Of a stretch of 64,000 nt of DNA, positions 52,047 through 63,700 are shown in pieces. Position 1 is the first letter of the stretch, and every line of letters starts with the position of its first letter. Below the pieces are notes generated by a model that saw only the letters and a list, made by a program, of their open reading frames with translations, was not told the DNA's origin and made no database searches. The position numbers were made by a program, and so were the translations under genes. Source of the stretch: Phaseolus vulgaris (lineage: Eukaryota; Streptophyta; Magnoliopsida; Fabales; Fabaceae); NCBI RefSeq assembly GCF_000499845.2, contig NC_023754.2, positions 26,078,611 through 26,142,610 on the forward strand. Direction: 5' to 3'.

Positions 52047-52224
52047 CAGAGACTAAGAATGTGTTCTGGGAAAGGGTATGCTAGATTGAAAATATTAATT
52101 TTCATGCAAAACCTTGTGAAGAGCTTTAAGTGGAAAAAACTTATTCAAGATGAAAATATCATAGTTGATTTTGTCCATTCATGCAAACAACCTCTCAATT
52201 CATCTTTATCCCCACAAATCCTAA
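52047..52224 (+). pseudogene. CYP716-like P450 relic A, C-terminal exon fragment
   Basis: Reads [20 protein letters not shown], then [17 protein letters not shown]. This matches the heme-binding end of CYP716 P450s (family form [27 protein letters not shown]). The heme-ligand Cys is kept, the following Pro is Ser. One frameshift later a second frame carries [10 protein letters not shown] and a stop at 52222, the normal family end. The FGGGPR segment before the Cys is damaged and no earlier exon is attached. Confidence 0.85.
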
Positions 52225-52466
52225 AACATGTTATATATATTCGATTAAATCAACAAATGTGTGTTTTCTACAGTATTTTCCTCTTACATAGAATTATACA
52301 CGTGTGAAAAATAACATATACTTTTAAAATAAGTATGTAAGATTTTCATTTTATCCTTATATTTAAAATGAATTCTAGAATGTAAAATTCTCATTTTATA
52401 TCCTTATATTTTAAATAAATTCTATAATGAATGATAAAAAGTTAGTATACCTATGCGATTAGGGTT

Positions 52467-52812
52467 TATAAGAGTTACTCCTTCGATTGGGTTGTTTGCT
52501 GTTCTAAGCTTCTGTTGTTCTTTTTGCCCCTTGTTGTGGTGCAAAGAGATTGTATTGGGTTTTGTTTTGAGTCTGTTTGAGTTTGTACGGGTTAGATTTG
52601 ATTTTGTACGGGTTAGTTCTGATTTTGTATGGGTTAGTTTTTGAAATTGTACGGACTGGGCTGTACGGGTTTTTTAGTGGTAAATCTTTTGTCTCTCTAT
52701 TTGTTGGTTTGGGAGACCAGAGAAATTGTCTCATTTTTTTTTAGGTATGTATAAGGTTGAACAACCCCTTAAATGGTTCCTGTTATTCAATCTTTATTGC
52801 TGATAAAAAAAA
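52467..52812 (+). mobile_element. LINE-type retroposon, 5'-truncated, with 18-bp target duplication
   Basis: Flanked by acctatgc(g/a)attagggtt (52449-52466 and 52813-52830, one mismatch) and ending in gctgataaaaaaaa. The paralogous site near 54880 is empty. The body has three tandem phrases of the type ttgtacgggttag (52585-52640) and no retrotransposase. Long target duplication plus poly(A) indicates LINE-driven insertion into the P450 relic region. Confidence 0.75.
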
Positions 52813-52904
52813 ACCTATGCAATTAGGGTTCATCAGAACCTCTTTTTCTCCATTGTGATTTCGTGCGCTCTATTAAAGCACCACATCAGACAAGGAAGTT
52901 TTTT

Positions 52905-53086
52905 TTAGAGAAAATGGAAGTTGCAAAATCGAAATCTGCAGGAATTGGGATGATATAAATATGATGAAATATTCTTAGAGCGTAGCTTGTGAAGTGATGA
53001 GAATTGCAATTCCAGATCATGGAGGTTTAACGTATCTATCAATAACTTTATTTTCAATGGCTTACCAATTCCAAAAAGGATGGAAG
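52905..53086 (+). pseudogene. CYP716-like P450 relic B, penultimate exon
   Basis: Frames read MEVAKSKSAG, NWDDINMMKYS-stop-SVACEVMRIA, and RFNVSINNFIFNGLPIPK. They match in order the CYP716A region of type [50 protein letters not shown]. A TAG at 52976-52978 replaces the Trp codon, and there is an extra A in the run before GWK. The exon ends at a good donor (tggaag, then gtaag), where CYP716 genes have an intron. The relic continues at 53643-53730. Confidence 0.85.
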
Positions 53087-53642
53087 GTAAGAAAATTCTA
53101 CATGACTTTTCTTAATTTCTTCAAACTACAAGGCATATTAATTATATGCTTACCTATACTCTCTTACAAATTTTTTTATATGCCATTGCTTTTGTAACAA
53201 GAAACTTTTGTTTGTTTTTATAAAATAACTTATCAATAAAAAACTTAAAATATTATACACTATATTCAGGAATTTTGTATAAAATACTAACCGTTTACTT
53301 TTCATTTAGACTCTAAATAAAGATGAAAACTAAATATTAACTAATATATATGATTACATTTTTTTTTACAGATATACATAGTGTTTACTAACATATTTAG
53401 TTTTTCTGTCTGAAGTTATTGTGTTTTGTTTATTTGACTCAACTTTTTTTTTTTTTTTTCGTTAAGTCTTAGTCCTTTTTTTATATTTATATTTTCTTTT
53501 CTTTGTGTTTCTACGCTTGAGTCATTGTCTTGTTTTTTTTGTAATCAAGGTTCATCATAACCTTCTTTTCTCCATTGCGATTACGTGCTCTCTACTAAAG
53601 CACAACATCATTCAAGAAATATTTATCTTCATTGACTCTAAA

Positions 53643-53730
53643 GAGGTTTAAGTAGGAAAAACTTATTCCAGATAAAAAGATCATTGTTATCCCTTGCCCA
53701 TTCCTGCAAACAACCTCCCAAAATCCTAAA
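53643..53730 (+). pseudogene. CYP716-like P450 relic B, remnant of last exon
   Basis: Reads RFK-stop-EKLIPDKKIIV, then a frameshifted Pro-rich end, matching the KRFKWEKLIPDEKIIVDP segment of CYP716 enzymes. The heme-binding part is deleted. It lies ~550 bases 3' of the penultimate exon, in the right order and orientation. Confidence 0.75.
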
Positions 53731-53771
53731 ACACGTCATATACCTTCATTTAAATAAACACAAATATAACA

Positions 53772-54134
53772 CTAAAAAAAAATACCAGGTTTTTTAAAAG
53801 AGGTTATAAGAACCTTCATTAGTACATGGGTTCTTTTAAACCCAAGATAAGTTCCTATAGTTTTTGTATTTTTCACTTTCCCCTATGGTTGGTGGCACAA
53901 TACTTCTCAGGTTTTATTTTTTCACAGACTACAACTTCCTCACCTTTTTTCAGATTTTTACACATTCTTCATTCGAAAGTTCACCTCTCTCACGTTTAAA
54001 CATTTATCAATCCCTGAAAAATTATCTCATGTTCCTTCAGCTCTCTCACGTTCCTTCAGTTCTATCACGTTTCTGTTCTTCTCTTTGTTCTTTCCTCTGA
54101 AACTTCATTTCTCACTATGTTTTTGTCATAGTAT
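53772..54134. mobile_element. Possible small CACTA-like insertion
   Basis: Begins cactaaaaaaaaatacc right after the P450 remnant. It carries an inverted phrase (aagaggttataagaacc ... gggttcttttaaaccc) and a run of ctctcacgttccttcag repeats. The 3' end and target duplication are not clear. The 78-codon frame inside is Ser/Phe-rich and not a credible protein. Confidence 0.3.
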
Positions 54135-54494
54135 TATTAATATTATTATTATGGTGTGTTTATGCAACTTGTTTTTTCTTTAATTATATATTCAATTATA
54201 GTATACATTTTCACAGGAAAAAAATGAAAGTTCATGCAACTTTGTTTTGTATTTAATTATTTACTCGATTATAGTATACATGTAGTTTCGAACATTTAAA
54301 TTGTCTGTTTTCATACATGTGTTATAAATTATATGATTTATAAAAAGTAGTTTAATTATATATATTTTTAATAAAGATGTAATTAATGTTCAGATGAATT
54401 AATATGCTATTTCACATTAATTTTTTGTGGATGGTAAATTATAATTAAATAATTATATATACTATATATAATTACAAGTGTCAGCTCCTTACAG

Positions 54495-54675
54495 TTTTGT
54501 GTCCTTCGACGGAGGATGCCTCGGGAAAGAGTATGCTAGATTGAAAATATTGGTTTTTATGTACAACCTTGTGAAGAGATTTAAGTGAAAAAAAATTTAT
54601 TTAAGAGGTCATAGTTAATCCTTTTCCATTCCTACAAACAACCTCTCAATTGATATTTATCCTCACAACCCCTAA
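54495..54675 (+). pseudogene. CYP716-like P450 relic C, C-terminal exon fragment
   Basis: One frame reads [20 protein letters not shown], then [16 protein letters not shown] and, after another stop, IPTNNLSIDIYPHNP-stop. This is the family's heme region ([20 protein letters not shown]) with the PRM triplet deleted but the heme Cys present, followed by the normal C-terminus. The final TAA is at 54673-54675. Together with 52047-52224 it shows that a ~2.4-kb P450-bearing unit was duplicated. Confidence 0.85.
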
Positions 54676-55004
54676 AACACATCATATATCTTTGTTTAAA
54701 TCAACATTTGTGTTTTCTACAATACTTTCCTCTTATACGAAACTATACACCCGTGTGACAAATAACATATATTTTAATGATAAGTATGTAAGGTTCTCAT
54801 TTTATCCTTATATTTAAAATGAATTCTAGAATGAATGATAAAAAGTTGTATTTAAAATAAATGATAAAAAGTTAGTATACCTATACAATTAAGGTTCATC
54901 AAAACCTTCTTTCTCTATTGCGAATACGTGCGATCCATTAAAGCACCGCATAAGAGAAATAATATTTATCTCCATTGACTGTAATAAATTTTTTTTTAGA
55001 GAAA

Positions 55005-55220
55005 ATGGAAATTGCAAAATCGAATTTTGCAGAAATTGGAATGATATAAATAGGATGAAATATTTTTAGAACGTAGCTTGTAAAGTGATGAGAATTGCAA
55101 TTCCAATTCAAGGAGGTTTAACGTAGCTATCAATATGGAAGTTTAAAGTGGCTATTAATGACTTTGTTTTCCATAACTTACCAATTTCAAAATAACTTAC
55201 CAATTTCAAAGGAATGGAAG
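55005..55220 (+). pseudogene. CYP716-like P450 relic D, penultimate exon
   Basis: Reads MEIAKSNFAEI, then NVACKVMRIAIPIQGG, then pieces of the FNGLPISKEWK end before a donor (tggaag, then gtaag at 55221). It keeps residues lost in relic B (NVAC, IQGG) but has two internal micro-duplications (gtttaacgtagctatcaat / gtttaaagtggctattaat, and acttaccaatttcaaa twice). The last exon is absent: the sequence runs into the ABCI12 fragment at 55639. Confidence 0.82.
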
Positions 55221-55638
55221 GTAAGAAAAATGTACGTGACTTTTCTTAATTTCTCCAAACCACAAAGTATATTAATTATATGTTTATTTATGTTCTGTTA
55301 CATTTTCTTCTGTCTGTCATTGCTTTTTATAACAATAAACTTTTGTTTTTTTTTATAGAATAACTTATCAATAAAAAAACTTAAAATATTAATTGTATAA
55401 AATACTAACCGTTTACTTTCATCTAGACTCTAAAGATAAAAACTAAATAACTAATATATATGATCATATTTTTTTTATATAGATATCATTAGAATCAGAA
55501 TAAATAATAAATCACTCTGATAGGAATAAATTTTAGTCTCTAAGATAATGTATATCTTAGTTTATATAATGATAATTTTTTTAAATTTTAATTGCTATTT
55601 AATAATTTTTTGAAAGATAATTTAAAATAAAATTCAAA

Positions 55639-55735
55639 GACTATAATAGTGAGAGGTTTTAAAGGGGACAGTGAGAAACATAAATTTTACTTTTTTTCAG
55701 TATTATTATTTAAAATTGTAGATGCTATATTTATT
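55639..55735 (+). pseudogene. ABCI12 exon 7 fragment at the OSC3 end of the array
   Basis: Matches ABCI12 exon 7 (13582-13680) over ~97 bases, including agtgagaggttttaaagggg and gatgctatat, with substitutions and small indels; no usable frame. It is followed, after a low-complexity stretch (55735-55890), by the OSC 3' flank, as in the original order. Confidence 0.78.
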
Positions 55736-57134
55736 TATTTTTATAGATGTTATATTTATTTATTTTTATTATTAAGAAAAAAATAAATAAACATAAATGA
55801 GGACGAGTCAACCCTTATACAAAATAAAAAAATAAAAGAATTAAAACTGTACACCCCTGTTCAAACATCCAGAAAAAAAACAATTTATTGAAAGATGAAA
55901 ATAATTCTAAAACTTATATAAATTTGAAAGATAGAAAATAAATTTGAGAACATATTCCATATAATTACCTTTTTTTTAAGCAATATTTAATACAAAATGT
56001 TTGTTCCAGAATTACTAAGAGTAGAATAGAAATAAAGTTACAAAGTTGATCACCAACTTTTATTTTATATGTCGGATTTTTTCATGAGTATGACATTGTG
56101 TTTTTGAACTTACAACTTCTCAAGTTAAACAGAAGTGGATGATACTAAAACATTGTTACGATATTCAGTCAAAGCCCACATCGGAAAAACAATTCTATAT
56201 AATGGATAATGAAGCAAACAGTTTCTCTTATACGCCCCCAAGGTTTCCTGCCACAATTAACACACACACCAATATTAAACAATGTTGCTGCTATGATATA
56301 ATATCATACATAACTAAGAGTCAATTAAAAATGATAGAGATTGGAGATGTACTTGTTGTGGCCAATCGCCATCTTCTAATTGAGAATTAATGAGTAACTT
56401 TGCAGCACGGTGAAGGGGAGTTGGATCTCTCTCAGCCTACATGCAAAATTTAGAAAATGAGTAAGAAGAACACTTACTTTGGATACAATAATAAACCATA
56501 GATGTTGAAATCACACATATGAACATGAGGAGAATACCTGACTAGCAAGAATCAAAGCTAATAGAGCCCAAGCTGTTTGACCAATATTTGATCGATTCCC
56601 TTCAAGAGGCACATATGTCTTCGTTGCACATATTCATTCATTAATATTTATAAGTAATGACATTTAAGTTAATGGAAATTATAATCACAAATAGTCATTT
56701 AATTACAAACCTTCGTGAGACATGATAGATAACTTTCTCCTCACCCACCATCCTCATTTTGTATTGAGAGTAGAAACTTCACAGCTTTACGAATGGCAAC
56801 ACAATTATTGTAAGACTTTCCAGCAGCAACTAAACCTCCTACCGCAAACCAGGAACTGTAAGTGAAGCAAATTCCCCAGTTTCCATGCCAAGTTCCATTT
56901 GGTAATTGTTCATCTTCAATGAATTGTGCTGCTTTCACAATGAAATTCTCTATCTCTTCCCTTCTATGCTTTGGATATATTTTTTTAAACAGCGCTAAAG
57001 CTTGAATTGTTGCTCCATTACTCTCAAGATACTCATGCTCAATTACTATGTCAGCAAGAAATTCCGCAGGATTTAGATGCTACAAATTAATAAATAAAAA
57101 AAATCACATCTACATTAGCTAACAAATTTATACA

Positions 57135-57893
57135 TATTTAACAAGTGAAATTCAACGTGAAGTCCCTTAAATAATTAAATAAGTTTTAACTCAATAAAGT
57201 TTTATTCTCATGTTATGATTATTATTATACTTATTAATATGATTATGAATATTAATATAATTAATAATATAAAAATTATTAATATCAGTCATATTATTAA
57301 TTTCATTAATATTATTATTATTATTATTTAAATTAATAATATTATTAATTATTCATAATACTAATATTATTAATATTTTTGTTAATATTATTATTAAATA
57401 TTGTTAATTTTATAATTTTAATAGTATACATATCTATTAGTTATTATTTTATAATGATTATTTATAGTTATTATTTATCATTATTTATGAATATTAGTTA
57501 TAATTTTATAATTATTTATATTATAATAATATTTTTAATATTATGTATATAACTATTATGATTAATATTATTAAAAAATTTAAAATTATTTATATTCTTA
57601 ATATTATTAATAAAGATATTTATATTAATAATATTAAATTCATTGTAAATATAGATTTGTGGGTAAAATTGGTAGATAATGTAAAATTTACCTGCAGATA
57701 CATATCTGTGAATAAGAATCTATAGATAAAATTAAATTTATCTACGGATTCAAATTTATAAATAATATTAATTTAACTACGTATTTAAATCAATAAATAA
57801 TATTTGTAAATAATATTATATTTATCTATAAATTCAGACTCGTGATAAAAATCCATAAATAAATCAGATTTTTTTTAGTAATTGTTAAAGAAA
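57135..57893. mobile_element. CACTA-like element in OSC3 intron 12
   Basis: The homologous intron is ~80 bp in OSC1 and OSC2 but 832 bp here. The insert begins near tttaacaagtgaaattc and ends near tttagtaattgttaaag, giving short inverted ends (tttaacaa). Its 3' side carries diverged copies of the same tatctacgga-type subterminal repeats as the element at 24421. The middle is low-complexity AAT/ATT sequence. No coding capacity. Confidence 0.6.
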
Positions 57894-60687
57894 GCATCAA
57901 TTCAAACTTACTTCCAACCACTTTTGAGCTATTGCTGGCTCCCACACAGATACACCTCCGTTTTTACTCTGTGGTAATCAAACTTCTAGTTTAGTAAAAA
58001 AAATCATAAATCACAAATTTAAATGTGTAGAAACTTCAATTAAAGAAATTATAAAAATAAATAAATTAGAGAAAAACATGTGCATAAGTTAAACAATTAA
58101 AATTTAAATGGAAAGAACGCAACGTTGTACTGCAATATTAATTATTCAAGAGCTTGCCGATAAAATTTAAGAAGTATAAAATTAAATTTTATGTAAATTG
58201 TTTAAGGTATAACAAAAGTCTTAACATAAAAAGAAGGGACTGAAATTAAATTTAAGATTTATATGATAAAACTCGAAAAAGAAGTCAAGCAAAAATAAAA
58301 TAGCTTGTTTTATACCATCAGAAAAAATAGAAATGACTTTACTTTTAATAATTAGCATTTTATGCTTTAAATTATGTAGAGATGGATTACTCGTCTGCTT
58401 TATGCAACATTTTTTAAGTTACCATTTTTACAAAAATAAAGGCAATAGATCACAATTTTTATGATACTCACCTGATGTGACAATATAAAATTGACTGAAT
58501 CATATAATCTTTCAAGTTCCAAATTTTCTCCCACAATCTCTTCTGGCAACATAGATAAAAGTAAACAACACTGAAACATGAAAGATTAGTTAGTTAGAAC
58601 TATATAACATATGTATGTTGTTATCCATTAAGTTATTTAACAAATTAAAATATTTTGTAACGTAATTACTTAAATACCTTCATACACTCTGCAGTGTCGT
58701 CAGAAACTTGTAATGCATGGTCTCTGTCAGCAAAGGTCCAAGACCCTTTAGAAATGTGATGAAACATACTCTTAAAATCTCCTGAACGATTTTCCACTAC
58801 CTATAATATTACAATATCAATTCATTATTTCTATTAAACCATTGAATATCTAGTTATGAATATATTGAATATTAATTAAAAATGATGTTTCTTGTAATTT
58901 TATTATATACTCACCTGAGATTTCTTGATAAAATCATGCGCTTTTGCAAGTGTGGGACCAAGATCATCAATTAGATTAGTAGCAAGAAGAGCTTGAACAA
59001 TGAAACCAGCATCCCAAGATTGTGAATTAATTCCCTACATATACACACAATTGCATTAATTAAAATATCATCTTTAATGATTATCGTATTGCTAGTGATT
59101 AAAAATAAGATGATGTTAGTTGAGTTTGAGTTTAGATATTAGAATTCTTTGGTGAAAAAAAAAATGACAATTCAGTTGTATTATACTTGTATACACATTC
59201 CATCTTCTGAAAGCCATAAATAATCTGGGATCCTTGCAATGTGCTTCTTAAAAGCATCTCCATTTGGATCTTCTACCCAACATGCAAGCATAGATAAAGC
59301 CTACAAGGTAAAGGCGTATTTAAATGAAGTCTCTTTCTAGAGAAAAACTAAGAATTCCAATTGATGCATTCTAGAAATAGCATTCTAGAAATAGCATTCT
59401 AGAAATAATATTTATGATTTAAAATTATTATGATTACCTTGTTCACACACCCACCAGTTATATACCGTGTATTTTCATCTTCATAGTGAATAAGCTTCAT
59501 TGTTACTTCAAGTGCTTTTTCTCTAATCAACTTATTGAAAGGCCAACGTGTAAGAAGTGGCTCAGTAACTAAATAAGCACTATCCCATATTAGATCTTGT
59601 ATCCAATGATGGGGATAATAGAGATCTTCCTGTCATCATATGTATAAAATACACTATTATCTTCCTGTCATCATATGTTAATGTATTTTCTTTTATAATT
59701 TTCAAATCATTTTTCTTTTATATTTTGACTGAACTAATTATGTACGTTTTTTACAATTTAATTAAAAAAATTGTAATTTTCATGAATTTAATGTGACATA
59801 TTTCCATTAAGGATTACCTTAGCACATTTGTGGCGTGCTTTCTTCCACGTACTTTCATCATACGGTTGAGTAAAGAGTTCTTTTCTTAAATTTGTGATCA
59901 ATGGTGTGATTGGACACACAAATCTTTTTCCATATATATATGACATGGGCATATATACGTGTCGACAATAATACCACATTTTTCCTGCATTATTTAAGGT
60001 AAAAATAAGATACAATAGTAGTTAATTGAATAATGATTTAGTAATATTTTTTAAATAGTAAAAAAACAAAAATTTAACCAGGATGCATGGGGAGAAAAGT
60101 GGGAAGTATCCAAAATTCAGGGGGCAATGGGTTGCATCCACTCCAATCAACTATACCAAGTACCTGCAATGCAAGAATAACATAACTTAAATAAGTGAAA
60201 TTACTTACATTTATTTCTGTTTATTAAACTGTATAAAAGCTTATACACACCGAAAGCCAAAATTTTCCCCATGAAGGCACATGTGTTACGCTACCATGAT
60301 CATGAATCCACTTTCTAGCCTTAGCACAAGCATTATCATTTGCTCCTTCTCCAAGAATTCTCATACTTACATAATTCAGTGTGGTACCATACATCGTGCT
60401 AGCACCCTCTATGTGCAATCCCCACCCTCCATCTTCGTTCTTCACATCAAATTACTCATTAGTATTCTTCTTATTATTGTATTTTGTTTTTAATTTTTAT
60501 TAAAATGATAGAAATTATATGTAAATTGAGTATATTGAAATTGAACAAGTTTACCTGATGATTATATAAGTAACGGAGAATTTCTTTACAATATTCTTCC
60601 GGAAAAATAGAATCAAGATGTCCCGTACTGTAGACAGAAATGACTTGCAATGTTTAAGGCATATAGAAAAGTAATGTTATGCATATA

Positions 60688-60893
60688 TTGGTGTTTGGAC
60701 CTCTTGGCTTTCATGAGGTTGGTTTGTTGATGCTCTTGTTATCATTTTGTTTTGTTTGTATCTTTGATTCTCTATGTTAAGTAGGTGTTTCTTGGGAGGA
60801 AGGAGGTGCGTGGATAAAGTGCAATTTGTATAAAGAGTTAGATCATTCTTGAAATGGTTCATATTTATTAATTCTTTATTGATGATAAAAAAA
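60688..60893 (+). mobile_element. LINE 3' fragment in OSC3 intron 2 (shared with OSC2)
   Basis: Same insertion as 29882-30074: same site, same flanking atgcata repeat, same tail (gatgataaaaaaaa). Shared presence shows OSC2 and OSC3 descend from one copy that already carried it. Confidence 0.6.
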
Positions 60894-60899
60894 ATGCAT

Positions 60900-63170
60900 A
60901 AATTTTTCTAAATCTTGCTAATAAAAAAAATAGATTTTTATAAATTTCAACTTCTTATATTTTCAAATCTTATATTGTTTGAAATATGTATTCTATATAT
61001 TCGTTTTTATGACAATGAAACAAGCTTATCTAAAATACGTATATATATTTATTATTTAGGTGATTCAACACAAATAAATCATAAACATTTCACATAAAAA
61101 AATCAAAACACATATTTGAGTTTTCCTTTCTTTATATTATTATTTAAACTTTATTTTTATTTAATAAGGAAAAAACTTACGGTTAAGGCCTGATTATTTA
61201 TGTGGATATACGGTTAACAAATAAAAATGTGAGAGGATATAAGTATTTAGATTCCAAGGTTTTGTGGAAAAGAAAAATAGATGATATAAATTTGAACATT
61301 AAATATCTTCTACCCTTAAGAAATAAATGGAAAATCACTACAACATGAGGGTTATTTCTTAATTTATCCTTATTAAATAAATTTAACTAACACAATATTT
61401 TAATAAAGTGAAAGAATAATAATTAATAATAAAATAAAATTGTAATACAAAAATATAATAAATAAATTGTAAAATAATTATTATTATAAATATAATAATA
61501 CTATTTACATTTAACGCTAAAAGATTTTTTAATTACAACTTTTAAATTTATGATTATTTAAATTATTATTTCTATATAATAATTGACAATTTTTACATGT
61601 AAATTACTTTTTTGTCAAGTAACTCTATTTTTTTCATTTATTAATTATTGAACTATATCGAATTATACTACTAATAATTTTAATTCATCCAAATTTACAC
61701 AAAAAAATTCTTAATATTTGATTATTCTTTTTTTTAAGACAAGGGTAAATTTGTAATTTACATTTTACACTTTTTTTAAAAAAATATACTCTCACAACCA
61801 TCAAACTAATCACAAACTCAAAAAATTTCCTCAAAAGTTCATTCTAACATAATCTAATCCAAACACACTAATGCTTTGTTTGGATCATGGAGATGATTTA
61901 AAGGGTGGATTTGAGAGAAAAATGTAGAGAAAGTGAGGTTATTTGAATTAAGGTAAATAGAATGGAAGGTGAAGATAAATTTATGAAAGTTAAATGATTT
62001 GACAGAAATTTTACTTTTTTGTAATTTTAATTATCTTATTATTATTATTATTATTATTATTATTTTATAAATTTATTATTATTATTTTTATTTTATTTCA
62101 TATATTATTATTTTTATTTTAATTATTATTATTATTTATATTATATTATATAAATTTTTTAAATTTATTATAATATAAATATAAATTTTAATTAATAATA
62201 TATAATCTATATTTAATATAGAAATTATAAACATATATATATATATATAATAAAACATATAATTATTTAATAAAATTTTAAAATATAAATTAAGGTTAAA
62301 ATAAATTTATATTAAAAAAATATTATTAAATTTTAATAAATAAAAAAGTATTATTTTAAAATTAAATTATATTAAATTTAATTAGTAATATTTTATTGAT
62401 TAATTTAATATTTTTATTTTATTTATTTAACATAAAACATCTATTAACAAAATATTAAAATTTATTTTATTTTATTAATCATTTTAATATTTTTATTTAA
62501 TTATAAATTTAATTATTATATATTTATCATTTTGAATAAAAGATAATACTTGTTATATTTTATTTAATGATAATAAAATAAATTTATAAATTATTAAAAA
62601 TAAGACTTTACACTACAAGAAAATTATGAAATAGAAACTAATTTTTAGGTACCAAAATAATTAGTTACAATGATAACTAAATTAGAGATCGAAACTAAAA
62701 TAAAAATTGGTTTTTAAATTAGTTTCTAAAATTGGTCTCTAAAACTTTTGTGGCTAATTATATATTAATTTAGAAACTATTTAACAATAATATAAACTAA
62801 TTTTAGAAACCATTTTTTTTAGTTTATAGGATGGTCTCTAATTTAATTACCATTGCAACTAATTATTTTGTTCTTTAAAAATTGGTTTCTATTTCATTAT
62901 TTTCTTGTACTAGTACCTTAAAATGGAAATTGAGAAAAGATTTTTTCTTTTTTTAAAAAAAAATTAATTTTTTTTTCACCTTTTTTTTAATATGTTTCCG
63001 TCATCAGAAACAAAGTGTATATTCACACTTTCATTTTAAATATTCAGATATTCACTCTTAAATTTTCATTTCCACTCCTCAGTACAAACATAACCTTAAA
63101 AAACTAACACTATACAATTTTAGTTTTTCATTAAAATTTCATAATAATATAATTTTAAAAAATTATAATA
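60900..63170. other. Remainder of OSC3 intron 2, AT-rich
   Basis: Homologous to OSC2 intron 2 (30080-32060). Contains an (ATT)n microsatellite at 62036-62064, longer than in OSC2 (31231-31257), and the CACTA-type MITE at 62611-62913. No coding frame. Confidence 0.6.
62611..62913. mobile_element. CACTA-type MITE in OSC3 intron 2
   Basis: Begins cactacaagaaaattatg and ends with the inverse (attattttcttgtac). It is ~300 bp, the same family as 46693-47072 but more diverged, with a damaged right terminus. The homologous site in OSC2 (about 31712-31725) has only a short unrelated junction, so the insertion, or its loss from OSC2, followed the duplication. Confidence 0.75.
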
Positions 63171-63700
63171 TTAAAAAACGATATAGTTTAAATAATTTGA
63201 ACTTACCATGATAGGAAGAAAAAAGTGAGAACCCCCTACGTGAGCAGGCCAATGACCATCACTAGTTTGCAGTGCCGACAGGTAATGAGAGGTTCTCTTT
63301 AGGGTGAGAGTAGCCTTCTCCCATGTTATTTCTTCATCATCTTCTATCTTCACTTTCCTTATTTTTTGTTTGAATTTCTTTTCCCTCAAAATCTGTACAA
63401 ATATACTTATTTCTTTAATATCTTTCCTTTTCGACACCATAATATAATTTTAAAATAACTAAATAATGACTTACTATACTTTTTGCCCCTGAAGAATACC
63501 TGAAATCGCCATAGTCGATCAGCACAAGCCTTGAGCTTAAAGCGATTTTGATGGAAATGTTGACGAGCTGCTTCCACCTGAGCTCGTTCCTCATCAGTTC
63601 CTGCTTCAGAATCAAACTCCCATATTTGTCTTCCTACAAAATTGTTTGTGCTAAATATGTATGGATTCTTCCCTCCATCTCCTATCTTCAACCTCCACAT

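Larger units (their letters stand above)
56125..63700 (-). pseudogene. Oxidosqualene cyclase copy 3 (OSC3), decayed
   Basis: All 16 exons are recognisable: 63700-63500, 63392-63207, 60644-60555, 60439-60251, 60163-60079, 59984-59818, 59629-59438, 59300-59187, 59034-58915, 58800-58678, 58570-58472, 57968-57912, 57079-56711, 56618-56538, 56436-56353, 56247-56125. Lesions: the exon 3 acceptor CAG is CAA (60645-60647), with the next AG one base later giving a frameshift; Trp ~654 in a QW motif (NEDGGWG) is TGA (56741-56743), which removes the last ~105 residues. Exon 4 has an in-frame loss of three codons. The catalytic motif is DDTAE and the second catalytic Cys (ECTG) is ESNG. Elsewhere the frame is open, so decay is recent. 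Intron 12 holds a ~750-bp transposon. Confidence 0.92.

Noticed and set aside
52453..52644. Short frame with VRVRFDFVRVSSDFVWVSF repeats
   Set aside because: It is a translation of the ttgtacgggttag repeats inside the LINE-type retroposon, without a start or domain context.
53864..54100. 78-codon plus-strand frame as a small gene
   Set aside because: Composition is driven by pyrimidine-rich ctctcacgttcc repeats; no homolog recognised and no conserved start context.
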